This document shows positions 8,733 through 18,779 of a stretch of 64,000 bases of DNA, piece by piece. Where the stretch lies: positions 62,001 to 126,000 of the forward strand of contig NZ_BPQX01000054.1 of the NCBI RefSeq assembly GCF_022179525.1. The letters are read 5' to 3'. This DNA comes from Methylobacterium persicinum. Lineage in GTDB: Bacteria > Pseudomonadota > Alphaproteobacteria > Rhizobiales > Beijerinckiaceae. Position 1 is the first letter of the stretch. Each line of letters opens with the position of its first letter. Made by a program: the position numbers and the translations under genes. The notes under the pieces are model-generated. The model saw only the letters and a program-made list of their open reading frames with translations. It was not told where the DNA came from and did no database searches.

Positions 8733-9020
8733 TTACGCGAGTCCGGGGTACAGGTCGGTCCAGTCCGGGTTCATGGCCTCAATGAGCGCGAGCTTGCGCT
8801 TGCGCGATCCGGCCTTGATTTGCTTTTCGCGATCGATGGCCTCGACCATCGAAGCGTAAGGCTCGTACCAGACCAGTGTCTTGCAGCCGTATTGCCGTGT
8901 GAAACCCGGCAGCAATGCCTCGCGGTGCTCGTACACCCGCCGGGCGAGGTCCGACGTCACGCCGCCATAGACTGTGCCGTTGCGGCGGCTTGCCATGATG
9001 TAGACGGTCGGCGCGCGCAT
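8733..9020 (-). CDS. Small GIY-YIG nuclease-family protein
   Basis: A 95-residue single-domain GIY-YIG protein. The motif appears as TVYIMASRRNGTVYGGVT near residues 5-22, where the second half reads YGG rather than YIG. It is followed by the conserved Arg region DLARRVYEHR and the Glu helix AIDREKQIK. These are the usual catalytic or metal-binding positions, so nuclease activity is plausible. The family is widespread in alphaproteobacteria as short stand-alone proteins without an assigned job. The whole gene lies between two inverted arms of repeat family A, and its stop codon falls in what would be the repeat loop. GAGGG upstream of ATG 9020 serves as ribosome-binding site. Function in repeat spread or maintenance is only a hypothesis. 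Confidence 0.88.
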   Translation of the reverse strand: MRAPTVYIMASRRNGTVYGGVTSDLARRVYEHREALLPGFTRQYGCKTLVWYEPYASMVEAIDREKQIKAGSRKRKLALIEAMNPDWTDLYPGLA

Positions 9021-9057
9021 GGCGGCCCTCAGAGGGTCGATGGTTCAGGTCGCGGAT

Positions 9058-9089
9058 CCCTGGATTGCTTCGCTGCGCTCGAAAAGACG
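9058..9089. repeat. Family A repeat, right arm flanking the GIY-YIG gene
   Basis: It reads ccctggattgcttcgctgcg and then ctcgaaaagacg. It is the inverse of the arm at 8681-8712 with two mismatches in 32 bases. The two arms bracket 8713-9057, which holds the GIY-YIG gene. Confidence 0.85.
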
Positions 9090-9134
9090 AAAATTTGGGT
9101 GTCCACAGAGATGCACCAACCTCCGCAACCTCTC

Positions 9135-9226
9135 CGTCATTGCGAGCAAAGCGAAGCAATCTAGGGACGCGCCATGGTCGGAGACGTCCCGCTACCCTGG
9201 ATTGCTTCACTCCGTTCGCAATGGCG
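9135..9226. repeat. Family A inverted repeat, intact copy beside the GIY-YIG gene
   Basis: Arms cgtcattgcgagcaaagcg and, at the other end, gattgcttcactccgttcgc, with a loop containing gcgccatggtcggagacg. It lies 46 bases from the right arm of the GIY-YIG-containing copy. Confidence 0.85.
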
Positions 9227-9320
9227 GAGACGCCTTTGAGTGAGGCGTGAAGCAGTCTACGGAAGCGCAACCTTCATGAGTTGTGGCGAAGGCGCCGAAT
9301 AAGAACACGGGAGCGAAACG

Positions 9321-10295
9321 ATGCGAGCCCTCCTCTGCCAGACCCTCGACGGACCGGACGCCCTCGCCATTGTGGAGCGGCCGGAGCCCGAGGCCGGGCC
9401 GGGGCAAGCGCTTGTGCGGGTCACCCTGGCCGCGCTCAACTTCTTCGACACGCTGATCGTCGCCGGGAAGTATCAGGTGAAGCCGCCCCTGCCCTTCTCG
9501 CCAGGGGGCGAGGGCGTGGGTGTCGTCGAGGCGCTGGGCGAGGGCGTCAGCGGGCTCACGGTCGGCCAGCGGGTGGTGATCCACGCTGGCTACGGCTGCT
9601 GCGCCGAGCGGATCGCTATCGCCGCGACGAAACTCACCCCCGTGCCGGAGGGGGTGCCGGACGAGCAGGCCGCGGGCCTCACCATCACCTACGGCACCAC
9701 GCTCCACGCGCTGGCCAACCGCGCGAAGCTGCGCGAGGGCGAATGGCTCGCGGTGCTCGGGGCCTCAGGCGGGGTCGGCCTCGCGGCGGTGGAACTCGGG
9801 GCGCTGATGGGGGCAAAGGTTATCGCTTGCGCCTCCTCCGAGGACAAGGTCGCCGCCGCCCGCGCCCACGGGGCCGCCGAGGGGCTGGTCTACACACCCG
9901 AAACCCTGAAGGACGACCTGCGCCGGATCACCGGCGGCGCGGGCGTCGACGTGGTCTACGACGCGGTGGGCGATGCCTTCGCGGAGCCGGCCCTGCGGTC
10001 CCTGGCATGGCGCGGGCGCTACCTCGTGATCGGCTTCGCAGCGGGGGGGATCCCGCGGCTGCCCCTCAACCTGATCCTGCTCAAGGAACTCGACGTGCAG
10101 GGCGTCCACTGGGGCGCCTTCACCGAGCGTGATCCGCAAGCCCACCGGGCCGACCAAGCGCAGTTGCTCGCCTGGGTGGCGGAGGGCAAGCTCAGCGCCA
10201 AGGTCCACGGGGTCTATCCGCTGGAGGCCTTCCCCGAGGCGTTCGGGGTGCTCACCCGGCGGGAGGCCGTGGGGAAGGTGCTGCTGCGGGTGTAG
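9321..10295 (+). CDS. NADPH:quinone oxidoreductase-type zinc-independent dehydrogenase
   Basis: Medium-chain dehydrogenase/reductase of the quinone oxidoreductase branch, 324 residues, the usual length. The N-terminal GroES-like half (about residues 1-120) contains ALNFFDTLIVAGKY and GGEGVGVVEALG. The nucleotide-binding half carries the Rossmann motif LGASGGVGLAAVELG near residues 149-163. The cysteine and histidine ligands of the zinc enzymes are absent, which fits a reductase of quinones or conjugated enones using NADPH. CGGGAGCG lies at the right spacing before ATG 9321. The gene stands alone between family A and family B repeats, so context adds nothing about the substrate. Confidence 0.88.
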   Translation: MRALLCQTLDGPDALAIVERPEPEAGPGQALVRVTLAALNFFDTLIVAGKYQVKPPLPFSPGGEGVGVVEALGEGVSGLTVGQRVVIHAGYGCCAERIAIAATKLTPVPEGVPDEQAAGLTITYGTTLHALANRAKLREGEWLAVLGASGGVGLAAVELGALMGAKVIACASSEDKVAAARAHGAAEGLVYTPETLKDDLRRITGGAGVDVVYDAVGDAFAEPALRSLAWRGRYLVIGFAAGGIPRLPLNLILLKELDVQGVHWGAFTERDPQAHRADQAQLLAWVAEGKLSAKVHGVYPLEAFPEAFGVLTRREAVGKVLLRV

Positions 10296-10364
10296 GTTTG
10301 TCGCTCGCCTCCATGCGTCTTGGGAGGATCGCTGCACAATTCGCTGGCTGATCCTACCCTCAGT

Positions 10365-10474
10365 CCTCATCCTGAGGTACGGCGACAGCCGCCTCGAAGG
10401 AAGGCTCAAGAAGTCGCCGCGCTCCCTGGAACCCTCCTTCGAGGCCCGCTGGCGCGGGCGCCTCAGGATGAGGG
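10365..10474. repeat. Family B inverted repeat, copy 1
   Basis: It begins cctcatcctgaggtacggcg and ends in the inverse, cgcctcaggatgagg. The inner arms are cgcctcgaaggaagg and cctccttcgaggcccg. It lies between convergent genes (quinone oxidoreductase and adenosine kinase). Confidence 0.85.
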
Positions 10475-10500
10475 GGGAGGAAGGGACCAACGTCTCGACT

Positions 10501-10518
10501 CCCCCTGCGAACAGGGGG
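10501..10518 (-). terminator. Hairpin just after the adenosine kinase gene
   Basis: Seven-base stem (ccccctg / caggggg) with a TTCG loop on the minus strand, 11 bases past the kinase stop. There is no T-run, so termination is uncertain; it may act by RNA protection. Confidence 0.4.
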
Positions 10519-10529
10519 CGGAGAATTGC

Positions 10530-11543
10530 TCACAGCAGCCCCTGCTCCCGGGCCAGCATCATCAGATCCGCCTGCGGCCTCGCACCGATGTGCTGGATCA
10601 CCTCCGCCGCCGCGATTGTGCCGAGGCGGGCGCTGGCGAGGTGGTCGAGGCCCCGGGCATGGCCCGCGAGGAAGCCGGCTGCGAAGAGGTCTCCCGCCCC
10701 GGTCGTGTCGAGGACATGCGCCACCGGACTCGCCGCGACCTCGCGGACATGGCCGCCGTGGACCACCAGGGCGCCCTTCTCCGAGCGGGTGACGAGGCCG
10801 AGCATGTGCATGCCCCGGCCGTTGCGCTCGTCGCGCAGCGCCGCCACGGCGGCTTCCTCGTCCTCGGTCTGGTACAGGCTCTTCAGCTCGCCGAGGTTGG
10901 CGAACAGGATATCGATGCTGCCGTCGCGGATGAGGCCCAGGAACTCGTCCCGGTAGCGGCCGACGCAGAACGCATCCGACAGGGTCAGCGCGACGGCATT
11001 GCCGGCCCGGTGGGCGATCTCGACGGCCTTGCGGAACGCGTCCTTGGCGGCCGGCGGATCCCATAGGTAGCCTTCCAGGTAGACGACCCGGGCCGAGGCC
11101 ACCGTGTCCTTGTGCACGTCGTCCGGCCCGAGGCCCTGACAGGCGCCGAGATAGGTGCTCATGGTCCGCTCGCCGTCCGGCGTCACCAGGACGAAGCAGC
11201 GGGCGGTGGCCGGGCCGTCGGCGGCGGCGGGCACGTCGAAGCCGACGCCGGTCGCCTTCAGGTCGTGGCGGAAGAGATGGCCGAGCTCGTCGTCCCGCAC
11301 CCGGCCGACGAAGCCGGTCCTGGCCCCGAGCATGGCCGCGCCGACGGCGGTGTTGGCGCCGGAGCCGCCGGAGACGATCGTCGCCGGGCCCATGGCCTGG
11401 AATAGGGCTTCCGCCCGCGGCTCATCGATCAGGGTCATCGCGCCCTTGGCCATTCCCTCCCGTTCGAGAAAGGCGTCGTCGGTCCGTGCGATGACGTCGA
11501 CGATGGCGTTGCCGAGGACGAGGAGGTCGAGGGAAGCGGTCAT
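10530..11543 (-). CDS. Adenosine kinase of the PfkB family
   Basis: Ribokinase/PfkB-fold sugar kinase, 337 residues. The N-terminal LVLGNAIVDVIAR and the glycine pair in VSGGSGANTAVGAAMLG (about residues 58-74) form the substrate site. The signature near the C-terminus, DTTGAGDLFAAGFLAG, holds the catalytic Asp and the anion hole. The overall sequence fits the alphaproteobacterial adenosine kinase group, which converts adenosine to AMP with ATP; ribokinase or fructokinase activity cannot be excluded. ATG 11543 matches the family N-terminus; longer readings add an Arg-rich stretch unlike the family. It lies 82 bases after an MFS transporter gene on the same strand, so the two may form an uptake-and-phosphorylation unit. 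Confidence 0.85.
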   Translation of the reverse strand: MTASLDLLVLGNAIVDVIARTDDAFLEREGMAKGAMTLIDEPRAEALFQAMGPATIVSGGSGANTAVGAAMLGARTGFVGRVRDDELGHLFRHDLKATGVGFDVPAAADGPATARCFVLVTPDGERTMSTYLGACQGLGPDDVHKDTVASARVVYLEGYLWDPPAAKDAFRKAVEIAHRAGNAVALTLSDAFCVGRYRDEFLGLIRDGSIDILFANLGELKSLYQTEDEEAAVAALRDERNGRGMHMLGLVTRSEKGALVVHGGHVREVAASPVAHVLDTTGAGDLFAAGFLAGHARGLDHLASARLGTIAAAEVIQHIGARPQADLMMLAREQGLL

Positions 11544-11625
11544 GCGGCGGTCCGGCTGCGAAACGTTAAAGCCGCTGTGGCATCGGTCGATAAACGGATC
11601 AAGCCGCGGGCGGCGATCACGGTTC

Positions 11626-13026
11626 TCACCCCGCGATCTCCTCCAGGGCGACGTCCCGGGTCCGCGGTCCGAGCACGCCGACGAGGCCACCCGCGACGAG
11701 CATGGCGGCGGAGATGAACAGGAACACGCCCGACGTTCCCGACTCCCGCAGCACGAAGGCGACGACGAAGCCCGTGAAGATCGCCGAAAACCGGCTCCAG
11801 GAATACACGAAGCCGACCGCCCGCGCCCGGATGCCGGTGGGGAACAGCTCCGCCTGGTAGGCGTGGAAGCTGTAGGACATGACGTTCGAGGCGAGGGTCA
11901 GGCCGATGCCCAGCGCCACGATGCCGGTCACGTCCCTGACCTGAGCGAAGGCCAGTCCGCAGGCGATGTACAGGCAGGCCGCCGCCACGATGACGTGCTT
12001 GCGCTCGAACCGGTCGGCGATGGCGAGCCCGATCAGCGGGCCGACGGGCGCCGCGACGGCGATCAGCGCCGTGTAGGCGAGGCTCGACGTAACGGTGATG
12101 CCCTGTGCGATCAACAGGGTCGGCACCCAGTTCGCGAAACCGTAGAAACCCACGGTCTGGAACACGTTGAATCCGGCCATCATCAGGGTCCGGCGGCGGT
12201 AGGGCGGCACCCACATGTCCCGGAAGGCGCCCTTCGGCTCGGCGGCCTGGGGCGGCCCAGGCGGCGGCAGGGGGCGGCCGTATTCCATCTGAACTTTCGC
12301 CTCCAGTCGGGCCATCACCGCCTCGGCCTCGGAGAAACGGCCGCGCTCCACGAGCCAGCGGGGACTTTCGGGCAGGCCGGAACGCATCCACCACACGAGA
12401 ACCGCCGCCGACGCGCCGATCAGCGCGACCCAGCGCCAGCCGTCTAGGCCGAGGGGCGAGAGCGGGATCAGCAGGTAGGACAGGAAGGCCACGACCGGCA
12501 CGGCGCAGAAACCGATGGCCTGGCACAGGGCGAAAGCCCGCCCGCGGATGCCCTTCGGCACCAGCTCGGAGAGGTAGCTGCCGATGGTCACCATCTCGAG
12601 CCCGAGGCCGATGCCGGCGATGAGGCGCCAGAGATTGAGGCCGAACGCCTCGTTCTGGAAGGCAATTACGACATTGGCCGCCGTGTAGGACAGGAGCGAC
12701 CACGTGAAGATCGTCCGCCGCCCGAACCGGTCGGCGAGCCAGCCGCAGGCGACCGTGCCGATGAACAACCCGGTGAACAGGGCGGCGACGAAGCCTGCCA
12801 CCCCCGTCGCCCCGAACAGGCCCGGCGTGGTCGGCGTGAGGATGCCAGCTTTCACGAGGCCCGGCGCGACATAACCGGTGAACAGCAGATCGTAGAGTTC
12901 GAAGAAGAAGCCGAGGCCGAGCAGCGCCACGAGGCGCCAGACCGTTCCCGTCGCCGGCAGGCGGTCGAGCCGGGCGACGATCATCGCGGGATCGGGCTGC
13001 GGATGCGGAACCGCGCTCGTGGTCAT
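11626..13026 (-). CDS. MFS transporter, sugar-porter/metabolite:H+ symporter type
   Basis: 466-residue permease with about twelve membrane helices. The motif between helices 2 and 3 is GWLADRFGRR. The segment PESPRWLVERG in the central loop is typical of sugar-porter and SV2-like carriers. The long hydrophilic loop (about residues 215-270) is proline-rich (RPLPPPGPP). An internal repeat of the motif, LAIADRFERKH, marks the second half. ATG 13026 was preferred over the upstream ATG 13095 because AGGA sits ten bases ahead and the longer version adds a low-complexity leader. It is followed on the same strand by adenosine kinase. The substrate is unknown; nucleoside, sugar or aromatic acid are all possible. 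Confidence 0.85.
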   Translation of the reverse strand: MTTSAVPHPQPDPAMIVARLDRLPATGTVWRLVALLGLGFFFELYDLLFTGYVAPGLVKAGILTPTTPGLFGATGVAGFVAALFTGLFIGTVACGWLADRFGRRTIFTWSLLSYTAANVVIAFQNEAFGLNLWRLIAGIGLGLEMVTIGSYLSELVPKGIRGRAFALCQAIGFCAVPVVAFLSYLLIPLSPLGLDGWRWVALIGASAAVLVWWMRSGLPESPRWLVERGRFSEAEAVMARLEAKVQMEYGRPLPPPGPPQAAEPKGAFRDMWVPPYRRRTLMMAGFNVFQTVGFYGFANWVPTLLIAQGITVTSSLAYTALIAVAAPVGPLIGLAIADRFERKHVIVAAACLYIACGLAFAQVRDVTGIVALGIGLTLASNVMSYSFHAYQAELFPTGIRARAVGFVYSWSRFSAIFTGFVVAFVLRESGTSGVFLFISAAMLVAGGLVGVLGPRTRDVALEEIAG

Positions 13027-13099
13027 GTTGGGGATCGTCCTCAGGCCGGAGGCGCCGCTTGCCCCGGAACGGGCGGCTGCGCAAGACACGCGCATCCCC

Positions 13100-13191
13100 C
13101 GTCATTGCGAGCGCAGCGAAGCAATCCAGTCGGCACCACCACATCCGGATAAGTCGCGCCCTGGATTGCTTCGGCTCCGCCTCGCAATGAC
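13100..13191. repeat. Family A inverted repeat, copy near 13.1 kb
   Basis: Left arm cgtcattgcgagcgcagcg, right arm ending gcttcggctccgcctcgcaa. The loop (cggcaccaccacatccggat) has drifted from the other copies. It lies between glutaminase (ending at 13224) and the MFS transporter start. Confidence 0.85.
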
Positions 13192-13223
13192 AACGGGGTT
13201 CGGCAGGCGCCGGGCAAGCCCCC

Positions 13224-14153
13224 TCACACCCCGAACACTGACCACCCCATGCGCTGGGTGAGCCGCTCCAAGGCGACCCGGCCGAGATGGGAGTTGCCGG
13301 CCGCGTCGAGGCCGGGGGACCAGACGGCGATCGAAGCCTTGCCCGGGGCGACCGCGAAGATCCCGCCCCCCACTCCGCTCTTGCCCGGCAGGCCGACCCG
13401 GTAGGCGAATTCCCCCGAGCCGTCGTAGTGGCCGCAGGTTAGCATGATGGCGTTGATGCGCCGCGCCCGCTCAGCGGTGACGACGTTGTAGCCGGTGGCC
13501 GGGTTGAGGCCGTTATGGGCCAGGAACTGCCCCGCCGTGGCGAGCTGGCGGCAGTTCATCGCGATGGCGCAGTGGTGGAAATACACGCCGAGGGTGAAGT
13601 CCACCGGGTTCTCGATCACCCCGAAGGATTTCATGTAGTAGGCCAGCGCGCTGTTCCTGAAGCCGGTCCGCCGCTCCGAGGACGCGACCTTCTCGTCGAT
13701 GAAGACGGTCTGGTCCTGGGCCAGGAACTGCATGAAGCGCAGGATCTCGCCCAGGGCCTCCCGGGGCTCGTGGCCGGAGAGGATCACGTCGGTGACGGCG
13801 ATGGCGCCGGCATTGATGAACGGGTTGCGGGGCACCCCGCGCTCCCGCTCCAATTGCACGATCGAGTTGAACGGGTTGCCGGAGGGCTCCCGCCCGACCC
13901 GCCGCCACAGGCGGTCGCCGATCATGCCGAGCGCCAGGGTGAGGGTGAACACCTTGGAGATGCTCTGGATGGAGAACAGCACCTCGCTGTCTCCGCCGGC
14001 ACTCACCCGCCCGTCGCCGTCGATCACGGCCATGCCGAACCGGTTCGGGTCCACATGGGCCAGTTCGGGAATGTAGTCCGCCACCGTGCCGCGGTCGGTG
14101 CGCGCGGCCATCTCCTCCGAGATCTCACGGACGACGGTATCGAGGTCGGGCAT
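13224..14153 (-). CDS. glsA: Glutaminase
   Basis: Hydrolyses L-glutamine to glutamate and ammonia; a cytosolic serine-dependent enzyme of the beta-lactamase-like fold. At 309 residues it matches bacterial glutaminases. The catalytic SxxK is seen as Ser64-Ile-Ser-Lys67 ([10 protein letters not shown]). Other family segments are [27 protein letters not shown] and, near the end, [12 protein letters not shown]. The N-terminal [16 protein letters not shown] is also typical, which supports ATG 14153. It is downstream of the ABC transporter gene on the same strand but separated by five consecutive hairpins, so it is probably expressed on its own. Confidence 0.95.
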   Translation of the reverse strand: MPDLDTVVREISEEMAARTDRGTVADYIPELAHVDPNRFGMAVIDGDGRVSAGGDSEVLFSIQSISKVFTLTLALGMIGDRLWRRVGREPSGNPFNSIVQLERERGVPRNPFINAGAIAVTDVILSGHEPREALGEILRFMQFLAQDQTVFIDEKVASSERRTGFRNSALAYYMKSFGVIENPVDFTLGVYFHHCAIAMNCRQLATAGQFLAHNGLNPATGYNVVTAERARRINAIMLTCGHYDGSGEFAYRVGLPGKSGVGGGIFAVAPGKASIAVWSPGLDAAGNSHLGRVALERLTQRMGWSVFGV

Positions 14154-14170
14154 GGGCCAGTCGAAGTTTC

Positions 14171-14290
14171 AAAAGGTCCGAGACCTTTTGCGGGTGCAGG
14201 GCGGGGCCCTGCGACGATCGGGGCTTCGCCCCGAACCCCACCAAAGGGATGATCCCTTTGGGATCCCGGTCCTTCTACGCAAGGACCGGG
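14171..14290. repeat. Five consecutive perfect hairpins
   Basis: Stems, with positions: 14171-14178/14182-14189 (aaaaggtc), 14196-14201/14207-14212 (gcaggg), 14219-14224/14228-14233 (cggggc), 14241-14249/14253-14261 (ccaaaggga) and 14265-14274/14281-14290 (cccggtcctt). All five are perfect and have loops of three to six bases. They fill nearly the entire gap between the ABC transporter stop and the glutaminase start. No T-run follows any of them. Confidence 0.85.
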
Positions 14291-14297
14291 CCCCGCG

Positions 14298-16079
<1,782 letters not shown>

Positions 16080-16281
16080 CCCGTTCTCGCGCCACCGGCC
16101 GGCTCGAGCCGTGCGAGCATGCGGTATCAAAGGCAAGTCCGTCCCGTAGCGCCAACGCACCAGCGTTGCCATACGTTGCAGCGTCACTTTCCGGCGTGAG
16201 CGCTTTTAGCGTCCCAAGCTGAACAGAGCTTGATGGCGGGCATACAAAGCGAAAGCGGTGCCGCCCGGGTTATGCCGCCCA

Positions 16282-17733
16282 TCATGCTGCCTCGGCGGCC
16301 TCCTGAGTCCGCGCCCGCCGGGTCTCCGGCATGATGAGGGCGACGAGCATGAAGGCGGCGAAGCCGACGAAGGCCAGCCCCAGGAACGCGCTGTGGCTGC
16401 CCAGGCGATCGGCCATGACCCCCGCCAGCGACGTGGAGAGCGCAGCGCCGATTCCCATCGCCGTCCCCACCGCGCCGAGGGCGAGGTTGAACCGTCCGGT
16501 GCCGCGGGTGAGATCCGACACGACGAGGGGCACCATCACCCCCAGGACGGAAGCGGACACGCCGTCGAGCACCTGGATCGCCACCAGGCCGTAAGGGTTC
16601 GTGGTGGAGGCGAGCAGCAGGCCCCGCAGCGGCAGCGCCGCGAAGCCGACAAGGAGGACCGGGTAGCGCCCGAACCGCTCGGTGGCGCGCCCGACCGCCG
16701 GTGCGCAAAGGGCAAGCACCGCCTGCGGAACCATGATGCAGGCTGCCACCAGGGCAGTCGCCGTCTCACTGGCCCGGAGGGTGAGGACGCTGCCGACGAG
16801 GGGCATCATCGCCGCGTTGGCGAGGAAGAACAGCAGCATGCAGGCGCCGAAGCTCATCAGGCCGCGATTGGCCAGGAGCGCGCGGAAGCCGCCCCGGCCC
16901 TCCGCCCCAGCCTCAGCTGCCTGGCCGGCCTCGACCCGCGCGGTGGCGTCGATCTCGTCGGCGCGGATTCGCGAGAGGGCCATCACGGCCGGCACGCCCA
17001 GAGCCGCGGTGAGGTAGAAGACGGCACCGTTCGAGAAATAGTAGCCGCATGCGCCCATTCCGGCGGCGGCGATGGCGTTCCCCAACGCCTGGAAGCTCGC
17101 GTTGCGCCCGAGCCGCTCGCCGGCCCTGGCATGGCCGACGAGGCCGATGCTGATGGCGGCGAGTGCCGGGGTCAGCACGCAGCTCGCCGCCGAGTGGGCC
17201 GCCATCGCCAGGAGCACGACGAGGAAGCTCGGCCAGACGGCGAGTGCCAGGGCGCTGGCGGCCACGGACACGACGGCGACACCCGCGGCGAAGCGCTTGG
17301 AGCGGGACGCATCCACGAAGGCGCCCCCCGGCACCTGCCCGAGCAGGCCCACGAGGCTGCCCACCGTCAGGGCGAAGCCGATATCGGACTGGGTCCACTT
17401 CGCCTGAGAGAAATACACGGCGAGGAACGGCCCGAAACCGGTCTGAAGGTTGGCCACGAAGAACGCGAAGGCGTCCAGACCGCGGCGGCTGCCGACGGAC
17501 ACGGGATCACCCGCGGCCGTTCGGACCGTCCCCGCATCCGCGGACGAGTCCGGCGGCGAACCGGCGGCCTGAGTGGAGACCGTTTCCGCCACCGGCGCGA
17601 TGCGCGGCTTCGCGTCGGCCCGGAATTCCTTCCGGGCCTCCTGCCGGCCTTCCTGGCGGATCGGATCGCGGTCGCGAACCGGGCCGGGAGGCGCTGAAGC
17701 GTGGGGCCGTGCCTTCAATCGGGCCACCGTCAT
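16282..17733 (-). CDS. MFS transporter with long cytosolic N-terminal extension
   Basis: 483-residue permease. After about 80 polar residues rich in Ala, Arg and Pro, roughly twelve membrane helices begin at LDAFAFFVANLQTGFGPFLA. Conserved-looking turns include GGAFVDASRSKRFAAG after helix 2 and GRATERFGRYPVLLVG in the second half. The product resembles set-like or drug-efflux MFS members, but no substrate group is clear. Its ATG overlaps the stop of the upstream PRC-barrel gene (ATGA), so the two are translationally coupled. The extension could be an annotation artefact if an internal start is used, but the overlap argues for the long form. Confidence 0.82.
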   Translation of the reverse strand: MTVARLKARPHASAPPGPVRDRDPIRQEGRQEARKEFRADAKPRIAPVAETVSTQAAGSPPDSSADAGTVRTAAGDPVSVGSRRGLDAFAFFVANLQTGFGPFLAVYFSQAKWTQSDIGFALTVGSLVGLLGQVPGGAFVDASRSKRFAAGVAVVSVAASALALAVWPSFLVVLLAMAAHSAASCVLTPALAAISIGLVGHARAGERLGRNASFQALGNAIAAAGMGACGYYFSNGAVFYLTAALGVPAVMALSRIRADEIDATARVEAGQAAEAGAEGRGGFRALLANRGLMSFGACMLLFFLANAAMMPLVGSVLTLRASETATALVAACIMVPQAVLALCAPAVGRATERFGRYPVLLVGFAALPLRGLLLASTTNPYGLVAIQVLDGVSASVLGVMVPLVVSDLTRGTGRFNLALGAVGTAMGIGAALSTSLAGVMADRLGSHSAFLGLAFVGFAAFMLVALIMPETRRARTQEAAEAA

Positions 17734-18500
17734 TTATCCGGAGCCTTTTCCGGCGCGGACGCCTGGGGCGGGGATGGGGGGACAGCCGGGGTGGCCGGGG
17801 AGACGGGGGCCGCGGCGCCGGGCGGCGGACTCGGCGGTGCTGCGGCCTGCCCGGCAGGCTGGATGGGGGCGGAGCCGGGGGGCAGCGGAGGCTGCCCAGC
17901 CTGCTCGCCACCCTCGGCCGGAGCGCCGCTCGCCGGGCCGAGCACGACGATGGGCTCTCCGGACTTGTACTCCGGCGAGACGCGGACTTGGTTGCGGGTC
18001 AGGGCGACGGAGAGCCGCCGCTCCTTCCCATCGGAGGTGAAGCGCAGGGCCCGCCAGTCCACGGCGATCTTCCGGGTGCCGACACCGAGGAACCCGCCGA
18101 AATCGATGATGGCCGCCCGGGGATGGCCTTCCTTGTCGATGATCACGTCGATGACGCGGCCGAGTTCGTCCCCGCCCGCGCTGCGGACGCTGCGGCCGAG
18201 CAGGCTCTCGTAGTCCGAGGTGTCGAGGACCGTCGCGGGCGTCCCCTGCTGCGGGGGTGTCCCAGCCGCCGGAGCCGGTGCAGGCGCGGCAACCGGGGGA
18301 GACGCAGGAGCCAGTGTGGCCGGCGGGGGACTGGCCGGCGGGGGACTGGCCGGCGAAGGGCTTGCCGCCGGGGGGCTGCCGGGCGGGGAAGACGCGCCCG
18401 CGCCGGAACCGCCCTCGCCGCCGGGCGGCGACTGGGCCACGGCTCCCGTCGCCCCCAGGGCGAGCGCCAGGGCCGCGATCATCCGACTGGTAGTACGCAC
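17730..18500 (-). CDS. Secreted PRC-barrel protein with proline-rich arms
   Basis: 256 residues with a Sec signal peptide (MIAALALALGATGAVAQ, cleavage after VAQ or nearby). Pro/Ala/Ser-rich stretches lie on both sides of a single PRC-barrel domain at about residues 92-165 (YESLLGRSVRSAGGDELGRV, AAIIDFGGFLGVGTRKIAVD). PRC barrels mediate protein or RNA contacts; in alphaproteobacteria, exported PRC proteins are often stress-related and of unknown role. The first arm includes tandem ASPPP units encoded by near-perfect 15-base repeats. The end overlaps the MFS transporter start. Envelope location is inferred from the signal peptide. Confidence 0.85.
   Translation of the reverse strand: MRTTSRMIAALALALGATGAVAQSPPGGEGGSGAGASSPPGSPPAASPSPASPPPASPPPATLAPASPPVAAPAPAPAAGTPPQQGTPATVLDTSDYESLLGRSVRSAGGDELGRVIDVIIDKEGHPRAAIIDFGGFLGVGTRKIAVDWRALRFTSDGKERRLSVALTRNQVRVSPEYKSGEPIVVLGPASGAPAEGGEQAGQPPLPPGSAPIQPAGQAAAPPSPPPGAAAPVSPATPAVPPSPPQASAPEKAPDK
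18322..18366. repeat. 15-base tandem repeat in the PRC-barrel gene
   Basis: Two identical units ggcgggggactggcc (18322-18336 and 18337-18351) and a third degenerate unit (18352-18366). They encode ASPPP-type repeats on the minus strand. Length variation between strains is likely at this site. Confidence 0.8.
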
Positions 18501-18779
18501 GCGTCGTCCTCTGTGAATCCAATGGGGGCGGGGTGGAAGCCCTGTGCCACCCGTACCCGGCGCAGCTGCCTGGAGCTACCGTCCGACCTGGGCGAAGTTA
18601 CGATCAGGTCTGTGGGCTGGGGGCAACAGGGCGCAAGTTCCGAGCCGCCGGAGCCATCCTAGGCCACTGCCGCGACACGCAGCCCCGGCCAAGTGTCTGT
18701 TTTTCGCCGCAACCCCAGCGTACAGGCGGGGAAACAACCGGTCCGGCCGTCCTTGCACGGCCGGCACGAGGAACCGTCT

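Larger units (their letters stand above)
9021..9320. other. Gene-free stretch holding family A repeat arms
   Basis: No credible gene. It contains the right arm paired with 8681-8712 and one complete family A repeat, and ends in the ribosome-binding site of the quinone oxidoreductase gene (cgggagcg, about 9308-9315). Confidence 0.8.

Noticed and set aside
8681-9226. Classical insertion sequence around the GIY-YIG gene
   Set aside because: There is no transposase and no target duplication was seen; the arms belong to a dispersed repeat family.
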